A stretch of 64,000 nucleotides of DNA from Schumannella luteola (GTDB lineage Bacteria > Actinomycetota > Actinomycetes > Actinomycetales > Microbacteriaceae): the NCBI RefSeq assembly GCF_013408685.1, contig NZ_JACBZY010000001.1, positions 248,001 through 312,000 on the forward strand, in the 5' to 3' direction. Of this stretch, positions 26,520-34,281 are shown in pieces. Position numbers and translations under genes: made by a program. A model generated the notes under the pieces. It was not told the origin of the DNA, did not search any database, and worked only from the letters and a program-made list of their open reading frames with translations. Positions within the stretch are counted from its first letter, which is position 1. Every line of letters begins with the position of its first letter.

Positions 26520-29500
26520 CGCAGGGCTCCTTCCGAGCTGAGATCGAGTTCGACGACGGGTCGTGCGGTGCGCCCGAGCAGGGCGAGGCGGATGCCGGGC
26601 CGCACGCCGAGCACGAGCGTCGTGTCGGGGTCGGCGAGGGTCGCCGCGACGAGCGCGACCCGGGTGGCCGCGGCGTCGTCGAGGTCGCCCACGTCGAGCA
26701 GCACGACCGGCGTGCCCTCGGCGAGCGCGGCGGCGGCGAGCACGTCGGCCCGCTGCTCGGGGTCGAGCCCGCTGAGCCGGTCGGCGTCGTGCACGGTCGT
26801 GCCGGCGGCGCCGAGGCGGGCGATGGCGTCGGCCGTGCGGCGGCGCACCGAGCCGGCGCCACGGCGACGCGGGGCGAGCGCGATGCGGTCGCCGATCAGC
26901 TCGCCGACGGTCGCGTTGGCCTCGAGCCGGGCGGCCGCGAGATCGCCGAGCGCGACGCGGCGGGCGACGTCGGCGGCCTCGGTCGGCAGGGTCCTGCCGG
27001 CCACGAGCGCGCGGCCCGCGACGGCCGGCACGCGTCCGGCGACGGTCGCGGCGAGCAGGCGACGCCGCGCATCCTCGCCCGCGACGACGGCGATCCCGCC
27101 GCGCGGCACCGTCAGCGACACCGGCGGCGTCACCGGGCGGTCGCCGGCGTGCTCGCCGTGATCGCTCAGATCGGTGCTCGCGGTGACGACGTCGCGCCCG
27201 GCCTCCGGCTGCGACGCCGGGGCGGCGACCAGCGCATCCAGCTCGATCGCCCACTCCCGGCCCTCGGCCCAGCGGGCGTCGGCGCGGTGCACGGCCAGGC
27301 TCGCACCCTCGATGTCGACGTCGGGCAGGATGCGGTCGAGCCACTTCGGCAGGTACCAGGCGTGCCGGTGCGCGATCGCCATGATCGCCGGCACGAGCGT
27401 CATGCGGATGAGGAAGGCGTCGACGGCGATGCCGACCGCGAGCCCCAGCGCGATGACCTTGATCACGCCCATCCCCTCGGGCACGAAGGCCGCGAAGACG
27501 AAGAACATGATGAGCGCCGCGGCCGTCACCACGCGGGCGGCGCCGCGGAACCCGGTGACGACGGCGCGCTTCGCGATCTGCTTGCGCTCAGCATCCGGCT
27601 TGCCGACCGAGCCGTGCACGTAGTCCTCGCGCATGCCCGAGACGAGGAACACCTCGTAGTCCATCGCGAGCCCGAACAGGATCGCCATGAGCAGCACCGG
27701 CATGAAGCTGAGGATCGGCCCCGGCTCGGCGTGCAGCAGCTCGGCGCCCCATCCCCACTGGAAGACGGCCACGACCACGCCGAACGCGGCGAGCACCGAG
27801 AGCAGGAACCCGGCAGCGGCCTTCAGCGGCACGACGATCGAGCGGAACACGATCGCCAGCAGCACGACCGAGAGTCCGACCACGAGGATGCCGAAGGGCA
27901 GCAGCGCGCTGTCGAGCCGGTTCGAGACGTCGATCTGAACCGCGGTCGCCCCGCTGACCTGCATCGGCATGCCGTACTTCTTCTCGATCTCGGGGGCGAG
28001 ATCGCGCAGGCGCTGCACGAGCTCGGAGGTGCGCTTGTCGTCGGGCCCGGTGGTCGGGGTGAGCTGGATGATGCCGGTGTCGACGGTCTGGTTCGGCACC
28101 CCGGTGCCGACGCTGTCGACGCCCTTCACCTTCGCCAGGCGGTCGCCGATCTTCTTCAGGTCGTTGATCGGGTCGTTCGTCTGGGTGATGTCGAGCACGA
28201 CCACGAGCGGGCCGTTCTTGCCGGCGCCGAACTTCTCGGTGACGGTGTCGTAGGCCTGACGCGACGTCGTGTCCTTCGGATCGTGCCCGGCGTTCGGCAG
28301 TGCGAGCTGCAGGTCGGCGGCGGGGATCGCGGCGGTGCCGAGGATGCCGACGACCAGCACGATCGCGAGCGCGGGCACCTTCGTCACCAAGCGCACCCAG
28401 CGCTCGCCGAGCGGGCGGCGCGGGGCGCGGGCGGGCTTCGTGTCGGCGGATGCGTCGTCGGCCGCCGGGTCTGACGCGGCGTGCGCCCCCTCCGTACCGG
28501 ACGCGCTCACCGCATCCGCCGGAGCCGCACTCTCGTGGGCCCCGTGGTGCGCGTGGTCGGCCGGGTCGCCGATGAGCCGCAGCGCCGTGCGCGAGCCCGG
28601 CTTCGGGGCGAGCCGCCCCTTCGCGAAGCCGAGGATGGCCGGCAGCAGCGTGAGCGCCGCGAGCATCGCCGTGACGACCGCCGCCGCGGCGCCGATGCCC
28701 ATGACCGCGAGGAAGGGGATGCCGACCACGAGCAGGCCGGCGAGCGCGATCACGACGGTGAGGCCCGCGAAGACGACAGCGCTGCCCGCCGTGGCGACGG
28801 CGGTCGCCGCCGACTCCTCCGGATCCATGCCGCGCGCCAGCTGCTGCCGATGCCGCGACACGATGAACAGCGCGTAGTCGATGCCGACCGCGAGGCCGAT
28901 CATGAGCCCGAGCATCGGGCCCGCGCTCGACACGGGCGCGAACGCCGCGACCGTGAGGATGCCGCCCATCGAGACGCCGAGCCCGGCGAAGGCGGTGAGC
29001 AGCGGCAGCCCCGCGGCGAGGAACGAGCCGAAGGTCACGAACAGCACGACCGCCGCGAACAGCACGCCGAGGCCCTCGGTCGGGCTGATCGACACGGTCT
29101 GGTCCTGGAAGGCCTGGCCGCCGAAGTCGACCGTGAGCCCGTCGCTCTTCGCCGCATCCCCGAGGTCGATCAGCTTCGTCAGGGTCGACTTCTCGATCTC
29201 GGCCTGCGGCCCGTCGAACTGCAGCTGGATGAGCGCCGTCGTGCCGTCGTCGCTGATCGCACCCGAGGCGTACTCGCTGAAGGGGCTCACGGCCTGCGCG
29301 ATGCCCTTCACCTCGCCGAGCTGCTTCGCGAGATCCTCGACGGCGGTCTTCGCGGCGCCCGACTCGAGCCCGTCGGCGTCGGAGACGACCGCCTGGCCGC
29401 TCGCGCCGCCCGCCTGGGGGAACACCGCATCCAGTCGGTCGATCGCGTTCTGCGCCTCGGTTCCGGGGATCGAGAACGACTCGTCGGTCTTGCCGCCGAG

Positions 29501-29608
29501 GCCGAGGCCGGCGCCGAGCGCGCCGCCCATGACGAGCAGCCAGATGACGAGCACCAGCAGCGGGCGCCGGTACGAGGCGCGGCCGAGGCGGTAGAGCAGG
29601 GTGGCCAT
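26516..29608 (-). CDS. MMPL/RND-family transporter with a fused degenerate ABC-ATPase domain
   Basis: A 1030-residue protein. Residues 1 to about 765 are an MMPL transporter: two sets of membrane helices (for example GLGVLFAAVVLFVTFGSFLA and DYALFIVSRHRQQLARGMDP; second half DYEVFLVSGMREDYVHG) and two periplasmic loops. Residues about 830-1030 look like an ABC ATPase that has lost its motifs: IAVVAGEDARRRLL replaces Walker A, LSGLDPEQRADVLAAAAL resembles the signature region, and VVLLDVGDLDD replaces Walker B without the glutamate. ATP hydrolysis is therefore unlikely. GGAGCTG precedes the ATG. The gene lies four bases after the TetR gene and overlaps the YhgE/Pip gene. A role in export of lipids or drugs is inferred. 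Confidence 0.9.
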   Translation of the reverse strand: MATLLYRLGRASYRRPLLVLVIWLLVMGGALGAGLGLGGKTDESFSIPGTEAQNAIDRLDAVFPQAGGASGQAVVSDADGLESGAAKTAVEDLAKQLGEVKGIAQAVSPFSEYASGAISDDGTTALIQLQFDGPQAEIEKSTLTKLIDLGDAAKSDGLTVDFGGQAFQDQTVSISPTEGLGVLFAAVVLFVTFGSFLAAGLPLLTAFAGLGVSMGGILTVAAFAPVSSAGPMLGLMIGLAVGIDYALFIVSRHRQQLARGMDPEESAATAVATAGSAVVFAGLTVVIALAGLLVVGIPFLAVMGIGAAAAVVTAMLAALTLLPAILGFAKGRLAPKPGSRTALRLIGDPADHAHHGAHESAAPADAVSASGTEGAHAASDPAADDASADTKPARAPRRPLGERWVRLVTKVPALAIVLVVGILGTAAIPAADLQLALPNAGHDPKDTTSRQAYDTVTEKFGAGKNGPLVVVLDITQTNDPINDLKKIGDRLAKVKGVDSVGTGVPNQTVDTGIIQLTPTTGPDDKRTSELVQRLRDLAPEIEKKYGMPMQVSGATAVQIDVSNRLDSALLPFGILVVGLSVVLLAIVFRSIVVPLKAAAGFLLSVLAAFGVVVAVFQWGWGAELLHAEPGPILSFMPVLLMAILFGLAMDYEVFLVSGMREDYVHGSVGKPDAERKQIAKRAVVTGFRGAARVVTAAALIMFFVFAAFVPEGMGVIKVIALGLAVGIAVDAFLIRMTLVPAIMAIAHRHAWYLPKWLDRILPDVDIEGASLAVHRADARWAEGREWAIELDALVAAPASQPEAGRDVVTASTDLSDHGEHAGDRPVTPPVSLTVPRGGIAVVAGEDARRRLLAATVAGRVPAVAGRALVAGRTLPTEAADVARRVALGDLAAARLEANATVGELIGDRIALAPRRRGAGSVRRRTADAIARLGAAGTTVHDADRLSGLDPEQRADVLAAAALAEGTPVVLLDVGDLDDAAATRVALVAATLADPDTTLVLGVRPGIRLALLGRTARPVVELDLSSEGALR

Positions 29609-29612
29609 GGGT

Positions 29613-30266
29613 TCAGCTCCGTCGGGCGATCGGGGTGGGGGCGAGGATCTCGGTCATCACCTGGATGAGCGAGGTGCGCACGGCTTCACCCTCGAAGCCG
29701 GTGGGGTTGATGAGCACGGCGGATGCATCGGTCGCGCCGTCGGATGCGGAGCCGGTCGCAGAGGCCGCGGCCGCATCCCCGTCGAACGGCCCGTAGTCGC
29801 GCGAGGCGGCGATCGCGTAGGCCGAGCCGGCGAGCGCGATCGCGACGCGCACGCGGTCTTCGGGATCGTCGAGCCGCTGCTGGCAGTACTGGGCGATGCC
29901 GGTCATGAATCCCTCGGCACGGGCGATCGCGGGGATGTCGCGCAGCGAGCGCGACTGGTTGATGAAGAGGTGCACCTCGAGCGGACGCCGCAGCAGGAAG
30001 TCGACGAACTCGGTGACGAACGCGCGCACGCCCTCGTCGTCGCCCTGGTCGCCGGCGCCGTGCAGCCGTTGCAGCACGATCTCGATCTCGTCGAGCGCCG
30101 GCTCGATCGCGGCGGTCAGCAGCTCCTCCTTCGACGCGAAGTGGTAGAGCACGGCGGCCTTCGAGACGCCCGCCAGATCGGCGATGCGCTGGATGCTGGT
30201 GCCCGCGTATCCGGCGGAGGTGAACTCGCGCAGCGCGATGGTCTGCAGTTCGAGGGCGGTGGTCAC
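29613..30266 (-). CDS. TetR family repressor of the MMPL-YhgE operon
   Basis: A 217-residue regulator with an N-terminal TetR helix-turn-helix: TIALREFTSAGYAGTSIQRI, then ADLAGVSKAAVLYHFASKEEL (about residues 10-50). The ligand domain follows, with a small Ala/Ser insertion near residue 170. It is the first gene of an operon with the MMPL and YhgE/Pip transporters. Two perfect palindromes stand just upstream of its -10 (TAGCGT, 30273-30278), so it very probably represses its own operon. The GTG start at 30266 lies six bases after the -10, a leaderless arrangement. Confidence 0.93.
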   Translation of the reverse strand: MTTALELQTIALREFTSAGYAGTSIQRIADLAGVSKAAVLYHFASKEELLTAAIEPALDEIEIVLQRLHGAGDQGDDEGVRAFVTEFVDFLLRRPLEVHLFINQSRSLRDIPAIARAEGFMTGIAQYCQQRLDDPEDRVRVAIALAGSAYAIAASRDYGPFDGDAAAASATGSASDGATDASAVLINPTGFEGEAVRTSLIQVMTEILAPTPIARRS

Positions 30267-30279
30267 CCGGCGACGCTAA

Positions 30280-30314
30280 CTGACCGATCGGTCAGCGCCT
30301 GACCGATCGGTCAG
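30280..30314. promoter_or_regulatory. Tandem TetR operators
   Basis: Two copies of the perfect palindrome CTGACCGATCGGTCAG lie at 30280-30295 and 30299-30314, centres 19 bp apart. They sit immediately upstream of the -10 of the TetR-MMPL-YhgE operon. Occupation would block the -35 region. Confidence 0.88.
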
Positions 30315-30436
30315 ACTCGCAGACTTCTGTCAGTCATCGCGCGTCTCTGCGATTCGAAATTTCAGTATTGTGTTTTGGCGGTGTTCTGATATTTTATCCG
30401 TGAGCCCGGATCGTCCGGGCGGAGACGAGGAGCCCG

Positions 30437-30760
30437 ATGGCCCAGCGCAGCACCCGACGCACCGCCGTGATCGTGACGATCGCCGTCGTGCTGACGATCG
30501 CGCTCGGCGTGGTCTTCGCACTCATCGATCTCAGCGAGGCGCACGCCGCATCCGCGGTCGTCGCAGCCGGCGCGACCGCCGTCACCGCGGCCGCCAGTCA
30601 GACCGCCGCCTTCTCCGACCCGGCTCACCTCACCGGCGTCGCCATGCTCGGCGGGCTCGCGATGGCGGCGCTCGCCTACGCGGCCTTCGGCATCGGGCGC
30701 CGGCCCCGCACGGGCATCCGCCCCGCGCCGCCGACCGCCGCTCTCGAGCTGGCCGATTGA
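30437..30760 (+). CDS. Small membrane protein with two transmembrane helices
   Basis: A 107-residue hypothetical protein. Residues about 10-30 (AVIVTIAVVLTIALGVVFAL) and 67-86 (VAMLGGLAMAALAYAAFGIG) are membrane helices, with an Ala/Ser/Thr-rich loop between them. GAGGAGCCCG lies before the ATG. An AT-rich promoter precedes it (TTGTGT at 30368, 16-base spacer, TATTTT). It faces away from the TetR operon. No function is evident. Confidence 0.7.
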   Translation: MAQRSTRRTAVIVTIAVVLTIALGVVFALIDLSEAHAASAVVAAGATAVTAAASQTAAFSDPAHLTGVAMLGGLAMAALAYAAFGIGRRPRTGIRPAPPTAALELAD

Positions 30761-30765
30761 CCCGG

Positions 30766-30800
30766 CGTCCGCGGGCGCGACCCCCTAGGCCCCGCGGACG
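30766..30800 (+). terminator. Terminator hairpin after the small membrane protein gene
   Basis: CGTCCGCGGG (30766-30775) pairs exactly with 30791-30800 across a 15-base loop, starting five bases past the stop codon. No T-tract follows. Confidence 0.65.
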
Positions 30801-31143
30801 TCGAACCACCACGCCGGCAGCACGCCGCCGGCGCCGAACCGCGCAGCACGCTGCGCGCCGAATCTCGAACGACGACGACGTCGATCCGCCGATCCCCGGA
30901 TCCGACGCGTCTCCCCGCGTCCGCGATCCGGGTCGGGTCCGGATGACCGCTTCTCCCGCGTGTCAGCGGATCCGGTCGGGCCCGTTCCGGTTCTCCCGCG
31001 GGGCGGGTCCGGCCTCTCGGGGATGCCGGACCGCGACGGGGGTCGCGGCCCGGCACACCGGCATCCGCCGCCGGCCGCGCCGACGCCGACCGTTGCGCCC
31101 ATCCCGGATGCCGGACAGAATGCCGGAAGGTCAGAATTTCAGA
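30801..31143. other. Non-coding stretch with no recognisable gene
   Basis: No frame here shows plausible coding composition on either strand. The DNA is rich in short repeats of CCGGATGCC and GGATCCG type. It leads into the GntR gene's promoter region. Confidence 0.5.
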
Positions 31144-31155
31144 CTGACCGGTCAG
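31144..31155. promoter_or_regulatory. Palindrome just before the GntR gene
   Basis: CTGACCGGTCAG overlaps the region just upstream of the AGGAGC ribosome site and the ATG at 31164. Its half-sites (CTGACC/GGTCAG) are the same as those of the TetR operators at 30280-30314 but with a 4-bp shorter centre. It could be an autoregulatory site. Confidence 0.4.
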
Positions 31156-31163
31156 GAGCATCG

Positions 31164-31817
31164 ATGCCGATCCCCAGCGACGCCACCGCCACGTCCGCCC
31201 AGCGCCATCTGCTGCGCGACGTCGTGCTCGAGCGCCTGCGCGACGCGATCATGGACGGCACCCTGCAGCCCGGCGAATCGCTCAACGACAAGGAGCTGCA
31301 GTCGTGGCTCGGCGTCTCGCGCACGCCCATCCGCGACGCCATCAACGAGCTCGCCCGCCGGGGACTGATCGAGATGGAGCCCAACCGCTTCACCCGCGTC
31401 GCCAGCCCGACCGCGGCCGACGCGATCGACGCGATGCACGCGCTCGGCGCGATCTACGGCGGCGGTGTGCGCCTCGGCACGCTCAATCTCGACGACGCCG
31501 ACGTCAAGCAGATCGAGAAGGACATCAAGCGCATCCGCACCGGCATCGTGAAACGGGATGTGGAGACGCTGCGGTCGCTGGTGTTCCCGACCTTCGACCT
31601 CTTCGTGCGTCGCTCGAACAGCCCGCTGCTGATCAAGTTCATCGGCGAGAGCGTCGATGGGCTCGCCTTCCGGGTGCGGGTCGAGCGGGTCATGGATCTC
31701 GTCGACGTCGACCAGGTCTCGGCCGACTACGCGGAGCTCGCCGAGGCCGCACACGCTCGCGACGCGATCGGCGCCGAGCTCGCGACCGAGCGCATCTTCC
31801 AACTGCCGAGCGCCTGA
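31164..31817 (+). CDS. GntR family transcriptional regulator (FadR/FCD-like)
   Basis: A 217-residue regulator. The winged helix is LRDVVLERLRDAIMDGTLQP, then LNDKELQSWLGVSRTPIRDA and INELARRGLIEM (about residues 17-70), typical of GntR proteins. A helical ligand domain of about 140 residues follows. The CAGGAGC ribosome site lies directly upstream of the ATG. The next gene, a NUDIX hydrolase, starts 29 bases after the stop but has its own leaderless -10. The effector is unknown. Confidence 0.9.
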   Translation: MPIPSDATATSAQRHLLRDVVLERLRDAIMDGTLQPGESLNDKELQSWLGVSRTPIRDAINELARRGLIEMEPNRFTRVASPTAADAIDAMHALGAIYGGGVRLGTLNLDDADVKQIEKDIKRIRTGIVKRDVETLRSLVFPTFDLFVRRSNSPLLIKFIGESVDGLAFRVRVERVMDLVDVDQVSADYAELAEAAHARDAIGAELATERIFQLPSA

Positions 31818-31846
31818 CGGTCGCATCCACCGCCTACGCTCGCCGC

Positions 31847-32500
31847 ATGACCCTCGGCATCGACGAACCCGACGCCCGCGGCCGCACCGGCCTCGACCAG
31901 GTCGGCCGCGACCTCGCCGGCAATCCGGACGTCGTCGTGCGCGACGTCGAGCTGATCGCGAGCGCCTGGCACGTGCTGCGGCGCACCACCCTCGAGGTGC
32001 GCGACGCCGACGGCAGCTGGAGCACGCAGACCCGCGAGACCTACGACCGCGGCGACGGCGCCACGATCCTGCTCTACGACGCCGAACGGCGCACCGTGCT
32101 GCTGACGCGGCAGTTCCGCTACCCCGCCTATGTCAACGCGCATCCCGACGGCCTGCTGCTCGAGGCGCCGGCCGGACTGCTCGACGACGACGGACCCGAG
32201 GATGCGATCCGCCGCGAAGCCGAGGAGGAGACCGGCCACGCCGTCGGCGCCCCGCAGGCGCTCTGGTCGATCTACATGAGCCCCGGATCGGTGACCGAGC
32301 GGGTGCACTTCTTCGCCGCGCCCTACTCGGCCGCGACCCGCGTCTCAGCAGGTGGCGGGGTCGCCGAGGAGGGCGAGCGCATCGATCTGGTCGAGCTCGA
32401 CATCGACGACGCACTCGCGCAGATCGGCACCGGCATCCTCGACGCGAAGACGATCATGCTGCTGCAGTGGGCGGTGCTGTCGGGGCCGTTCGCGCGCTGA
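31847..32500 (+). CDS. NUDIX hydrolase, GDP-mannose/ADP-ribose pyrophosphatase-like
   Basis: A 217-residue NUDIX protein cleaving nucleoside diphosphates linked to another group. The NUDIX box GLLDDDGPEDAIRREAEEET (about residues 110-129) matches Gx5Ex7REUxEExGU. Upstream, ILLYDAERRTVLLTRQFRYP is characteristic of the NudK/ADP-ribose pyrophosphatase group. TACGCT (31835-31840) lies six bases before the ATG, giving a leaderless transcript. It is downstream of, and possibly partly co-transcribed with, the GntR gene. Confidence 0.92.
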   Translation: MTLGIDEPDARGRTGLDQVGRDLAGNPDVVVRDVELIASAWHVLRRTTLEVRDADGSWSTQTRETYDRGDGATILLYDAERRTVLLTRQFRYPAYVNAHPDGLLLEAPAGLLDDDGPEDAIRREAEEETGHAVGAPQALWSIYMSPGSVTERVHFFAAPYSAATRVSAGGGVAEEGERIDLVELDIDDALAQIGTGILDAKTIMLLQWAVLSGPFAR

Positions 32501-32528
32501 CCGCGAGGGTGCGGGCGAGGGCGCTGGC

Positions 32529-33173
32529 TCAGCCGCGCGGCCACCACACGGGCAGCTGGGCGTTGAGCTCGGCGGCGGTCGCGGCGAGGTCGGCGGGAGC
32601 GTCCGGCGCATCCGAGCGCAGCCAGAGCAGCGTCGCCGCGGTGATGCCGCCGGAGAGCTGCGCGGCGGCGATGCCCGACGCGACGCCGGGCACCTCGACG
32701 CCGGTGCGCACGAGCGCGGCGATCGCGAGCTCGGCGCGGTGCCCGAGCTTCTCGCGCAGCTTGCGCCCGAACAGCGGCGACTCGGCCATCTGCCGGTAGG
32801 CGTCGCGGTGGTCGGCGAACTCGACGAGCAGCTCGTGCTGGGCATCCTCGTAGAGGGCCGCGAGCGAGCGGGTGTCGGCCGCGTCGGCGATGGCCTGCTC
32901 GTCGATCGCGCTGATGCCGTCGATCACCTCGGTGAGCGCGTCGGCGGCCGCCGCATCCACGTCTTTCCAGTGGCCGTAGAAAGTGACGCGGTGGATGCCG
33001 GCGCGGCGGCAGATCTCGGCGACCGTCAGCTCGCCGAGCGCCATCTCGCCGAAGGCCTCGCGCACGACGTCGAGCACGGCGATGCGCGTGCGCAGGGCGC
33101 GCGGCTCGGCGCGGTCGGCGGCGTCGCTGCCGGAGCGGGAGGCGCGGGAGGCGGGGGTCGTCACGTGAGCCAT
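32529..33173 (-). CDS. TetR family transcriptional regulator
   Basis: A 214-residue protein with the TetR DNA-binding helices at about residues 28-72 (ALRTRIAVLDVVREAFGEMA, LTVAEICRRAGIHRVTFYGHW). A charged 25-residue extension precedes them. The ligand domain includes LLVEFADHRDAYRQMAESPLFG. Its start lies 138 bases from the end of the SDR gene (33312), on the same strand. Targets are unknown. Confidence 0.9.
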   Translation of the reverse strand: MAHVTTPASRASRSGSDAADRAEPRALRTRIAVLDVVREAFGEMALGELTVAEICRRAGIHRVTFYGHWKDVDAAAADALTEVIDGISAIDEQAIADAADTRSLAALYEDAQHELLVEFADHRDAYRQMAESPLFGRKLREKLGHRAELAIAALVRTGVEVPGVASGIAAAQLSGGITAATLLWLRSDAPDAPADLAATAAELNAQLPVWWPRG

Positions 33174-33201
33174 ACTCCCACCGCCGACACGACGGGATGC
33201 G

Positions 33202-33251
33202 CGCCAGGGGCGGCGGCGTTGCGCACGGATAGGTGCCGGTCGCCCCTGGCG
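33202..33251. repeat. Inverted repeat between the SDR and TetR genes
   Basis: CGCCAGGGGCG (33202-33212) pairs exactly with 33241-33251 across a 28-base loop. It lies downstream of the SDR stop. It may end transcription. Confidence 0.5.
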
Positions 33252-33311
33252 AGTCTCAGCGCGCGCCGACCGGGGTCGGCGGTCGGCGCCGCGCGATCAG
33301 CGGGCGGGCGC

Positions 33312-34100
33312 TTAGCGCACCGAGGCCTGGCCGCCGTCGACGGGCAGCAGCTGGCCGGTGATGAAGCGCGACGATTCGCTGGCGAGGAAGACCATGACCG
33401 GGCCGAGGTCGCGGTCCGGGTCGCCGTACTTCTGGCCGAGGGCGATCGACTGCTCGTTCTGCCAGAAGTTCGCGGTGCGGCCGGCCTCGTCGAGGCGGGC
33501 GATCGCGGCGTCGTACATCGGGGTCGCGATCGCGGGCAGGATCGCGTTGACGCGCACGCCGTCATTGCCCCAGGCGGCCGCGGCGGTGCGCGTCCACGAG
33601 TGCACGGCTCCCTTGGCGGCCGAGTAGGCGGGGGCGACCGGCTCGGGGCGCAGGCCCGAGATGGAGCCGAAGTTGATGATCGAGCCGCGTCGCTGCGGAG
33701 CCATATGGCGGTAGGCGGCCTGGTTGACGAGCATGGTGCCGCGCACATCCACCGCGAACATCGCATCCCAGTCGGCGACGGTGACGTTCGCGGCGTCGCC
33801 GGAGCGCTGGATGGCGGCGGGGTGCGCGACGGCGTCGAGGCCGCCGAGCTTGATGACGGCCTGGTCGAAGGCGCTGTCGACGGACTCCTTGTCGGAGATG
33901 TCGACCGTCATGAACGTGGCGGTTCCGGGGCCGTTCTCGGTCGCGTCGGCGGCGACCCGACGGCCTGCCTCCTCGCTCACATCCATGCTGACGACGTCGG
34001 CGCCCGCCGCGACGTAGGTGCGCACGGTCGCCGCGCCCATGCCGCTCGCGCCGCCCGTGACGATGATCTTGTAGTCGCTGATATCCACGTCAGGCAACAC
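33312..34100 (-). CDS. SDR family oxidoreductase
   Basis: A 262-residue short-chain dehydrogenase: TGGASGMG (residues 16-23), DVS at the end of strand 2 (NAD-type acidic residue), catalytic NFGSISG and YSAAK, and the C-terminal FITGQLLPVDGG. Instead of NNAG the fourth strand has AHPAAI, which is unusual. GTG at 34100 is used here; GTG at 34088 (VDISDYK) is also possible, and neither has a clear ribosome site. The closest relatives are probably 3-hydroxyacyl or sugar dehydrogenases. The substrate is not known. Confidence 0.88.
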   Translation of the reverse strand: MLPDVDISDYKIIVTGGASGMGAATVRTYVAAGADVVSMDVSEEAGRRVAADATENGPGTATFMTVDISDKESVDSAFDQAVIKLGGLDAVAHPAAIQRSGDAANVTVADWDAMFAVDVRGTMLVNQAAYRHMAPQRRGSIINFGSISGLRPEPVAPAYSAAKGAVHSWTRTAAAAWGNDGVRVNAILPAIATPMYDAAIARLDEAGRTANFWQNEQSIALGQKYGDPDRDLGPVMVFLASESSRFITGQLLPVDGGQASVR

Positions 34101-34281
34101 TACGCCTGTAGCTCAGGGCGGTGCCCGACGCGTCATCCGGACACAACGTCGAATGGATGTCGAAACCAGGACAGAATGTCCGTCGCCTCGTGATCGCGCG
34201 CCTCGGTAGCGTGCGGCGAGTTCTCGCACCGCCGCCCGGACCCCTCGGACGTCGGCCCGCCACCCGAGAGGAGCTCTGATA

